Shown here one piece after another: positions 1 through 9,873 of a DNA stretch of 15,259 nucleotides. Below the pieces are notes generated by a model, which was given only the letters and a program-made list of their open reading frames with translations, did no database searches and was not told the DNA's origin. Numbering within the stretch: the first letter of the stretch is position 1; every line of letters begins with the position of its first letter. Both the position numbers and the translations under genes were made by a program. The DNA comes from Saccoglossus kowalevskii (taxonomy: Eukaryota > Hemichordata > Enteropneusta > Harrimaniidae). The stretch lies in the NCBI RefSeq assembly GCF_000003605.2, contig NW_003128396.1, positions 9,336 to 24,594 on the forward strand. The letters run 5' to 3'.

Positions 1-73
1 TTCATCAGCCCTAGAGTCTTTTTACTGTTTTGTAATTGGTTAGAGTTTTGAAAATGAATAAAGAGAGTTTGAG

Positions 74-195
74 TTGGTCTTGAAGAGTACTCCACGATAG
101 ACGCAGTCTAAGTCTAGAGCAGTCCTGGAGAGACTTGGAGCGAGCCTTGACGCAGTCTTGGGCGAGTCTTGAGTCAGCCTTGCGACAGTCTTGGG
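74..195. repeat. Degenerate short tandem repeats (CAGTCTTG / GAGTCTTG)
   Basis: Variants such as GCAGTCTAAG, GCAGTCCTGG, GCGAGCCTTGA, GCAGTCTTGGG, CGAGTCTTGA, TCAGCCTTG and ACAGTCTTGG follow one another with a period of about 11-12 bp. The stretch is clearly richer in G+C than the rest of the window. Confidence 0.65.
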
Positions 196-1465
196 GATTT
201 TTCCCCCGGGCGCCGTGTCTTATAGAGTGCTCGATTGACCGACTAAGATGAGAGCTGAAACGTATTTCGTTGTGTGTGTCTTATTTGACTGTAAAGTTAA
301 AGTGACTTTCCCGATCCCGTACCTCAAGGGGACGAGATAGAGAGACGAGACGAGTTTTCCCCCTGACAAGTGTGGAGAACCCCGAGAAAGAGATTTCCCC
401 CTGATAGCACATGAAATGTATATTACTGAGGCCGTTGGAATTTAAAAAGCAAAAACGTAGCGAGTAAGAAACTCGAGTTTGTTTGGTTTAAGCGTAGGGA
501 CGATAAGGTAGATGATTATGATCTGTAGTTCCATGTTGTTAATGTCCATATTAAAAGTGCGGCAACATTTTGTTGAAGGTTCTTATGTATTACGATCTAA
601 AATAAAATGCTTTAAGCAATCATGAGACAACACGGTCGAAGTCCGATATTTTACCGTTTTTCAAGTAATATCCGTGTTGTCCCCACTCAATAACACCTGT
701 CACGCATTTCAGTTTGGGTTTCTGCTTGTGATGTGTGCTAAATGCAATTGATCTACGAAGTACTGATCTCTTTATGTTCAAGGCTCGTTCCTACGTGGTA
801 TTCGACGACGCATTAAAATACGGAGTTGCTCGGATTCTAACCCGAATATGTAACTGCTTCACAGACATTCATTACTATACGTAATACCAATAGCTGCATA
901 CAGTATACAGGCAACATTACAGCTTGAACTACCAGGTAGAAACTGACCCTGTATTAATCCTGGTTACCATGAATGACTACATTTTCAGCGAACGTTCACA
1001 GATAATTTTTTTATTTATATAACATTTTTCTCAAAAATAATGGTCACTATTGTGACTGAGTCCCTCTATAGTTGAGATCAGTTTGTCTATTTCAGATTCG
1101 TTTTTTAACACAGATGAAGCTAATAGAGGAGAAGCAAGGGGATAGCTGGTACGGTTTTACGGGAAATAAAAAGGGCTTTTTACAATTTACAAGGGAAAAA
1201 AGACGTTTTTACAGTTTACAGTGTTAAAAAAAGGAACATTGAATGGTCCGAAGAGCTCTCCGGCTCAAATTCTCCGCCATTGCTGCGCCGTGTGTAAAGA
1301 TGCACGCGCATATTACCCTCGTAATGCTCTTCATTCGGTTAGAGGGCCTTTTACGTCTTGACATTCAATTTTGTAGTGAATTGTGTCATCTAGTCGTTTT
1401 ACAGTTTCTAAAATGTAATTTCCCTGGATTATCCTTTACGATTTTTTTTTATTTGGATGTAAATT
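196..1465. other. Intergenic, no gene seen
   Basis: At 188-411 there are three boxes with TTTCCCCC (about 190, 355 and 395); the last two read TTTCCCCCTGA. This GC-richer edge could be the rest of a repeat element or a transcribed end of a gene to the left, but I cannot decide. From 420 on the DNA is AT-rich. The open frame at 1243-1488 (81 codons) has no recognisable domain and runs into the degenerate repeats, so it is not called. Confidence 0.5.
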
Positions 1466-1625
1466 ATTGTACGTACCGAGAAAAATGACACATTGTTACA
1501 GTGTACGAAACAAATATTTGATCGATTACGCTGTACGTCTAGCCCGTGATTACAAAATTACGGAATTTATTTTTTCAATTTACGTAGTACGAACAAAAAA
1601 ATATTGCAATTACGTTGAACGAAAA
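1466..1625. repeat. Degenerate array, period about 30 bp (TTACGNTGTACGAA)
   Basis: Related words begin at 1466 (ATTGTACGTACCGA), 1496 (TTACAGTGTACGAA), 1526 (TTACGCTGTACGTC), 1550-1558, 1580 (TTACGTAGTACGAA) and 1610 (TTACGTTGAACGAA), mostly 30 bp apart. Weaker relatives occur at 1157, 1180 and 1209. Confidence 0.6.
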
Positions 1626-2948
1626 TAACCCTTGCCCCCCCCTCCTTATACGAAAATCCTGGCTACCGATAGCGATTGACAGCTGTCTGACGTATTATGC
1701 ATCAACAGAATAGTCCGAAGACTCTTACTGTACGGCTCACACTTTGACATTTTTGGCGGGACATCCGGTCCATTGTGTGCAAGGTACGCAAATCGCGACT
1801 TGACACCCAGGTCGACACATTGGGTCAGACCACCTTCACACTGTGTATCTCAGCACTTGTCTTTCCAGTCATTTAACGGCTACTTAAATACACAATTCAA
1901 TGACATATTTTTTCTTTGAACTACCGTCAAAACACATTATATTTCTTAGGAGTCATTCAACTACCCGCGACTTACTAAGGCTCGGTGCAACTCGTGGAGG
2001 GGAGGGGGGCACTCTATCAGTTTACGGTAACTATTTTGTAGCGTATTTACTAATATACGCTATAAGTTGTTATTTTCATTTGATTTATTGTAGCATCACA
2101 CTGATTATCGTACATCAAAGAGGGATGCGGCTAACCAGTATTTTAAAACACACACACAAACAACACTGCAAATGTTAATATATCATTGAGCGAGTGAATT
2201 TTACCATTCAATAAATTAAAAAAAGAAACGCTCTATTTGGAAGATGTAACTCAATATTAAGATTCGGAATCTGATCGCGGAAGAAACTAGAAGATTTGAG
2301 TATCCCATGAAACCCGGAGAGTTTATCTCATGCATGTCCCTCTTTACATGCTAACAATCCCTAATGCATATACATTACGTATCTAACAATGGATAAGCAT
2401 CAACCAGTGCCTATTAAGTATACATTGCAAAGACTTATGTCTTTAACGCATACATAAGAAGAATAATCAGTTAACTATGCCTCATGAATGTATGATTAGC
2501 AGTGTATTATTTGACCTTTATTTTATAATATTGACTTAACTTTTGAAATGTACGTTACATATTCATTAGAATAACATAGACTGACATGTGAGATAAAATA
2601 GCACAGCTTAACTTGACACTAATCTACACACAATAGTAAAAAAACTGGTCCCACATAACGGCACAAAATATTTGATGAAACGAACATGCTAACGGACATG
2701 CTAACTGTAACACAGGGGTAATAAAGACTGATGGGCACCCATATATTTAAATACAAGTGTATGCATTTATAATTAAAAACAGGGATGCACAACACTTACA
2801 CACACAACGCCTTTCATGAATTACGCGAAACAATAATTTATTAGATACAGCAAGATTCATGTTTGCCATGGTTCTCGTCTCCGTCAGTGCCACCCACTGT
2901 CAGCTGGTGCACGCGTGATAATAAAATAAATGCGATATTTACTATATG
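1626..2948. other. Intergenic, no gene seen
   Basis: It contains a C-run (1634-1645) and a complementary G-run (GGAGGGGAGGGGGGC, about 1997-2011), a small hairpin AAAGAC/GTCTTT at 2429-2444 and a 12-bp tandem duplication of (G/A)ACATGCTAAC at 2682-2705. The 92-codon open frame at 1900-2178 shows no domain. Confidence 0.6.
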
Positions 2949-3065
2949 AGTAGACTGTCGACAGTCCTCGGGCCTAATGTAATTGAGTTTCTTAGACATT
3001 CGAACGCCGAAGGCGTTTGATGGGAAATGCGAACCATTTCACGCGAGGGACATTAGTCCCGAGAG
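2949..3065. repeat. Nested hairpin region led by a 14-bp palindrome
   Basis: GACTGTCGACAGTC at 2953-2966 is a perfect palindrome. Directly after it, CTCGGGCCTAATGT (2967-2980) pairs with ACATTAGTCCCGAG (3050-3063), with one mismatch in 14. Inside that stem lie two further hairpins: 3000-3008 with 3012-3020 (TCGAACGCC/GGCGTTTGA, loop GAA) and 3024-3029 with 3035-3040 (GAAATG/CATTTC). The layout is a multi-branched fold, but it is not a tRNA. It may be the end of a mobile element. Confidence 0.6.
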
Positions 3066-3790
3066 AATGCCCCCGTCTGCAGGTTTCTAATTGATATGAA
3101 TAACTCATAGTGATGCTGACGTCACGAAATAAATTATATTAACGTAATGTATGCAAATGTATTCTAAATAACCACCTGAATGCGTTGGTTGTTCACGTTA
3201 TGAACACAATGAATCAGTCCCTCCAACCAAAATAGCAAAGACAAACTATTAAACCGCCTAGAACCAAGGAAACAACGTGCATTGTTTGTGGCAGTCAAAT
3301 AGAAAATATAGAAAACCGGAATAGAATGTTTCGCGGGATCAACAGAACTACGACATGCGAAGAAATGGATTTGTTGTGGCAGAGACGATCGATTTACATC
3401 TTGTCAGTTCGTATGCCTGCAGACAATGTAGACTGAGAGCGTCTACTCTGCATAGAAATGGATGAGTTCAAGGAGTAATTTCAACAAACCAAGCGAGAGT
3501 TATTGGAAAGATCGCAGGCATTTTCCTCTAAGAGAATGGCAACTGAAAGTGGGGGATCCCTGGTTTCTAAACGAGTTCTTTTTGACAAGACGAATGTCGA
3601 CACGACACGCTGACGAACACATTTCTCCCTTCCGTGCAGTTTGCGATAGTGTCTCGTTGGTATTCTTTGCAAGAAATATCATGGTAGTCTAAACTGCCAG
3701 CACTTTTATAATGCATTCGTCAAGATCTGTTCGTGTCATGATATCAAAAACTGCTGTGGTAAGAAATCTTACCAGTGAATTGCAGCACCG
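3066..3790. other. Intergenic, no gene seen
   Basis: A perfect CRE word TGACGTCA is at 3117-3124. Overlapping open frames on both strands at about 3462-3692 have no recognisable domain and no splice context, so no gene is called. Confidence 0.6.
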
Positions 3791-3929
3791 GACAGTCGGT
3801 CGTGCTTAACGGCACTCAATACTTCCTGTCCTAGCGTTCGCATTTTATTCACGCCTATTACGTTTATACACAATATTTATTAATAATAACGGATTAATAT
3901 TAGGTACGACCGACTGTCGACAGTCTACT
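3791..3929. repeat. Inverted repeat and second copy of the GACTGTCGACAGTC palindrome
   Basis: GACAGTCGGTCGT (3791-3803) is the exact reverse complement of ACGACCGACTGTC (3906-3918), 13 bp with about 100 bp between. The right arm runs into the palindrome GACTGTCGACAGTC (3912-3925) followed by TACT. Together these 18 bp (3912-3929) are the reverse complement of 2949-2966. Confidence 0.65.
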
Positions 3930-5859
3930 ATATGAGGGGCGCCATCTCGAATGCTGCATAAAACTATATAAGAGACAAATCTGGACAAATCTTTCACAGA
4001 AATACGATCCGCTGGGGGTAATATTAAGCCAACTGATATTTGGCCGAATTCGTCGTTTTTGTGATGAATAATCCCTTAAAGACGAACACCTAATTACACG
4101 AAGAACATAAAACAATTTTCTGGGGTAGTTGAAATCAAGCGAGATGTCACGCGAAGCGTCAAATAAGCGCGTCACGTGACCGTGTTTTTAAATTCTAATG
4201 TAGGTACATGTAACACAGAGTGATAATTTGTTGATAATAATGAGTTAATGACCCACGACTACAAAGTTAAGTTTACAAAAGTGGACATTGTTGCGCTTTG
4301 CAAAGCAAAACTCTGTAAAATCCGACATAATTTTCTTATTTGTTTAAATTTATTGATATTATTCGTTCTCTTTTAGATTACTAGTAGTATAAGTGTATGT
4401 AGTCATTATATTTCTCAAGCTATAATTCTATTTAAATGTACATGTGCACATTTTGGTGTTGTATTCGTGGTATTTAGTACCTACATCACACACACGCAAT
4501 ACCCGCAGCACATAATCTATTCAAATGCAATACACATTGCTAATGGTCGTAACTAGTATTTATTGTCACAAAAAACTGTGGCCAAGAAGGACACATTTTG
4601 TCAATTGTTTTAATTGTTATGACTTCTAAAAGCGGCCGCTATCACGTTCAACTGAATACCTTCTTTTGCTAATTGTAAGTCCTATGCCTGCAAATGCAAC
4701 ACGACGATACAACTTTAAAATTATCGTTGTAATAACATTCTAAATGTGTGGGAAGATCTCGCGAAAAGTTGGAAGTCCCCTATCGAATTCTTGTACATGT
4801 ACAACATATCTCATATGGACTACGTTGGATTTTACATCCAGAAAAATGTAATTCGACACAACATCATATTTCATGTAATATGTAGATTGGTGGTAGAGGG
4901 TGCTAGATGAGAGACAATTAAACGCTTCACAGCTCGATCGTATTATGGAGCTTGAACTTATTGAACTTGAATTATTCTGACCTTGCCAGTACTAAAGTAT
5001 ATTATTATTATTAGAATCGCACCTATAATTCCCAGTTTGTTATGTTTCTTTTTAACTTTTGTGACATTTACGTGCGTTTACTCGGGATGTAATTGACTGG
5101 CACATCATAGTCGTCGAATGATCACACAGCGAAAATACTGTCCGCCACACGACGATAACTCATGAAGGGTTAGCTGTACTTCCGTTCTGAATTCGAAAAC
5201 AAATTGAAGTATCTAAATATAAACGTTATCGACCACTTCGAATACATTCACATTGCACGCAATAGCCCTCATACATTTTTTTAATATATATACTAGAATG
5301 AACGTCAGAATGAATTTGTCTAATTTGTTTCAAAAATGGGACGCCCGGGGTTACGTTAAATTGATAAAAGTCATATAAACGGCTTATATCTCAGGAGAAA
5401 CGTCGGGAGAAATGTACACGTTAGAAATAAACAATACAGGTATTAACAAAACTTGACGTCATTTACTCTAATGTGATACCATAAACACGTACACTACCAA
5501 ACACAATTAAAAATACTATTTAATATTTACAAAATGAAAACCGAAATTGATGTTATTACGTTTGAATAGTATGATTTAAAATATACTTGGTCGTTATGTC
5601 AAGCTAGCGAATATGGGATATTTAAATGTTGAACTTTCGTATAATTCACTGCTATCGCAAAGGCCCGTGTTTCGATTTTTTAAATATATCATGTAAGGAT
5701 ATACATCTGGAACCGGCAATCAAAAACACGTACGAGTATCATCGATCCATGGAAAACTTGTTAACCACTAGTACCGATGACAACTCACTCCTTCCGGTGC
5801 ATCTTATCACATTGCATGCAATTGGTTAATTTGACGCAAACATGACAACATCTTCAATT
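3930..5859. other. Intergenic, no gene seen
   Basis: AT-rich. Perfect palindromes are GTCACGTGAC (4171-4180), GCTTTGCAAAGC (4295-4306) and TTGTACATGTACAA (4791-4804). A CRE word TGACGTCA is at 5454-5461. Short open frames (3900-4175 on the minus strand, 5626-5829) show no domain. Confidence 0.6.
4171..4180. promoter_or_regulatory. Palindromic E-box GTCACGTGAC (CLEAR-like)
   Basis: An exact 10-bp palindrome identical to the CLEAR consensus bound by TFEB-type factors at lysosomal genes in vertebrates. It lies 5.7 kb before the sulfatase promoter, so a link to that gene is only a possibility. Confidence 0.3.
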
Positions 5860-6190
5860 GTTGGATATTTAATAAGTAAATGGGGTATCATCCTACCATA
5901 TCAGTAAAATGCGAATTCCAAATATGGAATGATTACGCGCCTAAGCGTCCTCTAATAATAAAAACAAACTTGGCTGCCACCAGGGCTTGACCGGACTCCA
6001 CACAAAGACATTCAGACGTTCGATCGTTGATCTGTTCTAAATTTTGAGGATTTCGCCACAGCCATGATGTATCCTTGGTAGGAAAAGATGTATAATAATA
6101 AGGTTATTACTCAGACAGTATGCCGTCGCATCGACCGACGCGCACTCGTGCATATACTTTGATGTATCCTCGTAATAACCTCATAATAAT
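5860..6190 (+). mobile_element. MITE-like element, left copy (5' end truncated or diverged)
   Basis: From about 5883 onward this segment matches the reverse complement of 6803-7075 at roughly three quarters identity by eye. Shared blocks include GCGAATTCCAAATA, GAATGATTACGCG, CCTCTAATAATAAAA, TTGACCGGACTCCACACAAAG and GGAAAAGATGTATAATAAT. The right end (about 6148-6184) resembles the terminal repeat of the right copy at 7120-7155. A local hairpin joins 6092-6110 with 6172-6190. No coding capacity. Confidence 0.7.
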
Positions 6191-6802
6191 GTAAAGTAGG
6201 TTTTATACCCAAATGTTAAGGCAAATTAACCGTCACCGGGTAAAAACTTTCATGAAGCTAGTTGCCTGTCAATTGGTTAAATCGTAAAACCGTATAATTA
6301 TGTCGACGTGTTGCTTAATGCGCTGTTCGGAGCGTTGCCTCGAGAACAACCTCGAGGCAGACCGACTTTTTAAAAGGAACAGCCCACGTGTTGTTTAACT
6401 ATGATGCGCATTGATATCGTTTGTGGTGTTATGGTAGACACATTGTTATTCTGCCGGTATCGTAATCCCAGCTGCTCCCCGACCACGAAAGAAGCGGAAC
6501 TAACTTTAAATATTAATACGCACATAAATACTCGCATCCACATCTCACCAAGTCATAGTCAGTGACATTGGGTCAGATGTCGCGAACTCCCTAGCCTTTC
6601 ATTTCAATTATCCAGTTTCCTACGTCACTGTATAGTCGGATATGTAGTATTGTAAATCATCCCAATGGTTCAAAATTTAATTCCGACATATTATATTCGA
6701 TTACGTTTGAAACTTGTCAAAAAGATACGTCCATTACTGCGTCTAAAACCAGGCAAGTAAGACAACGTGTGTTGTCATGCTTTTTAATGCTGTTGGTAAT
6801 AA
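6191..6802. other. Spacer between the two MITE-like copies
   Basis: No gene seen. It holds two hairpins in a row: CGCT/AGCG near 6321-6334 and a perfect 9-bp stem TGCCTCGAG/CTCGAGGCA at 6336-6359, followed by TTTTT at 6366-6370. A direct repeat ACGTGTTG(C/T)TTAA at 6306-6318 and 6386-6398 flanks them. Confidence 0.6.
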
Positions 6803-7155
6803 CATGAAGCTACTACATCAAAGTATGCACAAATACAGTACAACTGGAGTATCGACCGACGCGCAGTGGATTATTATACATCTTTTCCTTCCAAAGATAC
6901 AACATGGCAATTCCGAAATCCAAAAAGTTTAGAACAGAATCAGGGGACTTCTTTGTGTGGAGTCCGGTCAAACCCTGTGGCAGTTATGTTTGGTTTTATT
7001 ATTAGAGGATGCTTACCCGCGTAATCATTCTGTATTTGGAATTCGCACTTCCTTATATGGTAGGATGAAAATACCCCGTAAAATACCGCAACATTACGGT
7101 CGATACTCAGTACTGTCTTCGTGCATACTTTGAGGTATCCTCGCAATAACCTCAT
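6803..7155 (-). mobile_element. MITE-like element, right copy with terminal inverted repeats
   Basis: The ends are inverted repeats of about 55-60 bp: 6803-6858 against 7097-7155, sharing CATCAAAGTATGCAC/GTGCATACTTTGAGG and GAGTATCGACCG/CGGTCGATACTC. The body is an inverted copy of 5883-6100. It is about 350 bp long and non-coding, as expected of a MITE moved by another element's transposase. No clear target-site duplication could be fixed because the outer ends have diverged. Confidence 0.7.
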
Positions 7156-9787
7156 ATTATATCAAGATTGCATTTCTCGTCAGTTACGTCCAACTTAAAA
7201 GCACATAAATTGCACGAAATCGTCAGTTTAAGTGAAGTGTAATAAATTTGAACAGTGAAATGGCTATTTTCGTTCGATGTAAACTGGTTGGGTTAGGGCA
7301 TTTCGTACATGTGCGCTGAACGTAATTGGCGTGTTATTCAGCATACGCGTCAAACGGTAAAATAGCGGAAATGTTTTCTGCTATTCCACGATCATGCACA
7401 GTTCATGATGGTTATGTAGTACATCCGTTCTGTAAATAGACTCATACGAATGCTTTAATTAATTACCATTTCACTTATTTACACATTGCGTGTGACAACC
7501 TTCAGAAAATGTTATCCTCTATATCAGTATGGTTGTTAAAATGAATACGTCCGAAATGACCTTGGCTACGCCAAAACGAAGAAAAATAATAATGAAATAG
7601 CGAATTGGCTGGCATTTTGCAAAATTAAGTTTGCTTAATACAAATAGGCTGGTATACACCCTTTCTCATCGGTTCTTCGCAGTGGTCAAAGACGTCATAT
7701 TAGGCTTCTGCGCTTGCGCGGATGTTATGATAATCTAAACAGCTCCAATTTGTAAAGAGATTAAACAGCTATCAGGTATCTTGTACTAGTTCGGCCAAGC
7801 TATCTTCTATTTGTAACCTTGTAACAGGAAATAATCGCCGAACACCACAATTATATTGACTGTCATTCCGTTGTAACCGCCCGTTGTACGCAACACTAAA
7901 ATTACAGGATTAGTCGTCGTCGTATAACGACGATTACCGCTTTTATTTATTTTGTCAAGATAACTTTACGACTCTATGCGTACCGCATATTTATGAGGGT
8001 CCGATTACATTTTTAATATTGTTATATTACGGTTTATTACGGTCCGAGTGGCCCGGTGAAGTGTGCTGTTTATTGTTTGTGCGTCCCCACGGCATGTTTA
8101 ATAATCGCAGCTTCTGTAAAGAGAGGCGGTCGGTCGGGGCAAGTTTATAACTACAAAAATAATAATCGTGACAGCAAATTTTCAAGGGACTGTGGGATAG
8201 AAATGCAACCAATCATTTGAAACATTGAAGAAGGAACTACTTGAATGAAGACAACTTTAATTTTCTTTTGCATACAAACTCGCATCGATCAATAATGCTC
8301 GCTTCGGGTCGACAAATCTATATATCGACCTTGGCCGGGGTCAATATTTGGATAATTGACACACACGTTTGACCAGAAAATAGATTACTAAGCTATCGTT
8401 GCTCTATTTTTCCATGTTTTCTCTACATCACTTGTTATCGATGATATGGTATATCTTGATTAGCACGATGATTATATAGAACAACAGGTACGATAAAACG
8501 ACAATATAGATGGTAATGAATTCGAACTGTAACAGACACCAACCTACTTGTCGGCTGACTTTTTTCTAGGGAAACGTATTTAGCTTCAAACGGACCAACC
8601 AACTCTTACATTGTATCACTTCATAGTAATAATCACTGATGTTTACTATAGACACAGACGACAACTCTGTGTAAAATTCAATTCTTGCTGTCTTCCAGAA
8701 AATCTGTCAAAACCATGCCCCGCTTCGTACAATATTTGGTCTCTATTTCCATTGTTTGTTTTTTTGCGTTGTTAGCTGAGTATTAAACTGGCTACACATC
8801 ACCATTGTTAAAGGGGAAAATACCTGTGAACAAGTTACTGTCCTGTGATGTAAATTTTGTAATTAATAAAGCCAGGAATGAGTCTTCATCGGAGAGGGAA
8901 CGCACACATTTTTCAATTGTGAAAAAGAAGCGTGTAATAAAAACAGAGTATGACTATAAATATACGAAGTACAATAACCGTTATTTCTCTCATGTTAATT
9001 GTATACAATCGTATTTTATATTAGTTATTTGGTATCATATCCTCGCATGCTGGATGTTTCCTGCACGTAGTACCATGTGTTTCTGAGTCGCGGTAACAGT
9101 ACGTATGCTTTAACACTTAGATTTTCCAAACACCTGTCATAAACAACATAATGTTTACCACACACGACATGAATGCTGATACCTTTTTTGTTACACAAAC
9201 AGTGATCGAGACATTATACAGACCTGGGATTGCTACCTAAATACATATATTACTGACATTTGCAGCCTCGTCCGCATAACTTATTATCAAATTAATAGTG
9301 TTTTGTAAATATTGGTGGCAACAGTTTCGTATTGTTTTGACCATGACACAATCGATAAATCATTGAACCTACATGTACATAAATAATGAATTTGGAATAT
9401 TGTCCCATACTAACAATGCATTTTCACTATAGTTTTTCAAAGTTACAGCACTGCTGTGAATGTATCGTTACACGTTTCAACAGATGTAAAACGATCTTCA
9501 TCGTGTTGTTCTACTGTATTTGTTATAACACAGTTCTATAGTCACGGAGATTATGTCTTTACATTGATGTCTAAAACAATCGCCACATATATCTGAGGTG
9601 GCCCCTCCGACTGCGGACGCCACCCAGGTGTATACAGATGCTGCATTACTTTTAAGAAATTGTTCTATGAAAGTCAAAAGTAAACATACATTGCACGCAA
9701 AATAAACTTTTTCAACACAACCACATATTTATTATATGGCTTATGAAATCTTAAATACATCTTGAATTCGTTTTGAAGAGAAAATAC
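7156..9787. other. Intergenic, no gene seen
   Basis: AT-rich. It contains an NRF-1-like word TGCGCTTGCGCG (7709-7720) next to GACGTCAT (7691-7698), a 7-bp hairpin at 7917-7933 (TCGTCGT/ACGACGA) and a nested GC-rich hairpin at 9597-9624 (GGTGGC/GCCACC with TCCG/CGGA inside). Open frames at 8027-8212 (minus) and 8805-9086 (plus) show no domain. A 23-codon ORF at 8715-8786 resembles a signal peptide but has no usable splice continuation. Confidence 0.55.
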
Positions 9788-9873
9788 TGCGCATGCGCCA
9801 TGATCGTCCAATGTACGGCCGCTAGGACATACAATTTCTGTATAAAAGTACACGCCCTTTAAGACTGGTCAAC
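9788..9873 (+). promoter_or_regulatory. Candidate core promoter of the sulfatase gene
   Basis: In order: TGCGCATGCGC at 9788-9798 (matches the NRF-1 palindrome except for the final base), CCAAT at 9808-9812, TATAAAAG at 9841-9848 and an initiator-like TCAACT with A at 9871, 30 bp after the TATA box. The spacing is that of a textbook TATA promoter, on the same strand as the gene and 217 bp before the start codon. Transcription itself is inferred, not seen. Confidence 0.5.

Noticed and set aside
1466-1625. CRISPR array
   Set aside because: The repeats are too degenerate and spacers are not distinct units, and the window is eukaryotic.
1900-2178. A 92-codon open frame with hydrophobic segments
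   Set aside because: It crosses a G-run and poly-CA-like sequence, has no domain and shows no splice context.
2682-2705. p53-type response element from two ACATGCTAAC copies
   Set aside because: Each copy misses the last pyrimidine of the half-site, and a simple 12-bp tandem duplication explains it.
2949-3065. tRNA or tRNA-derived SINE reading of the multi-branched fold
   Set aside because: TTCGAAC resembles a T-loop word, but there is no matching D arm, anticodon arm or acceptor stem in the right spacing.
3462-3692. Overlapping open frames on both strands, 60-76 codons
   Set aside because: No domain, signal peptide, splice site or codon bias seen; lengths are what chance gives in this kind of DNA.
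1817-6577. 13-bp match ACATTGGGTCAGA at 1817 and 6565
   Set aside because: The match does not extend on either side, so it is likely coincidence.
8805-9086. A 93-codon open frame with a hydrophobic end
   Set aside because: Low-complexity Lys/Tyr/Asn composition typical of translated AT-rich DNA, and no recognisable motif.
1-9787. Retrotransposon or DNA transposase coding region
   Set aside because: No frame shows reverse transcriptase, integrase or transposase motifs; only non-coding elements are supported.
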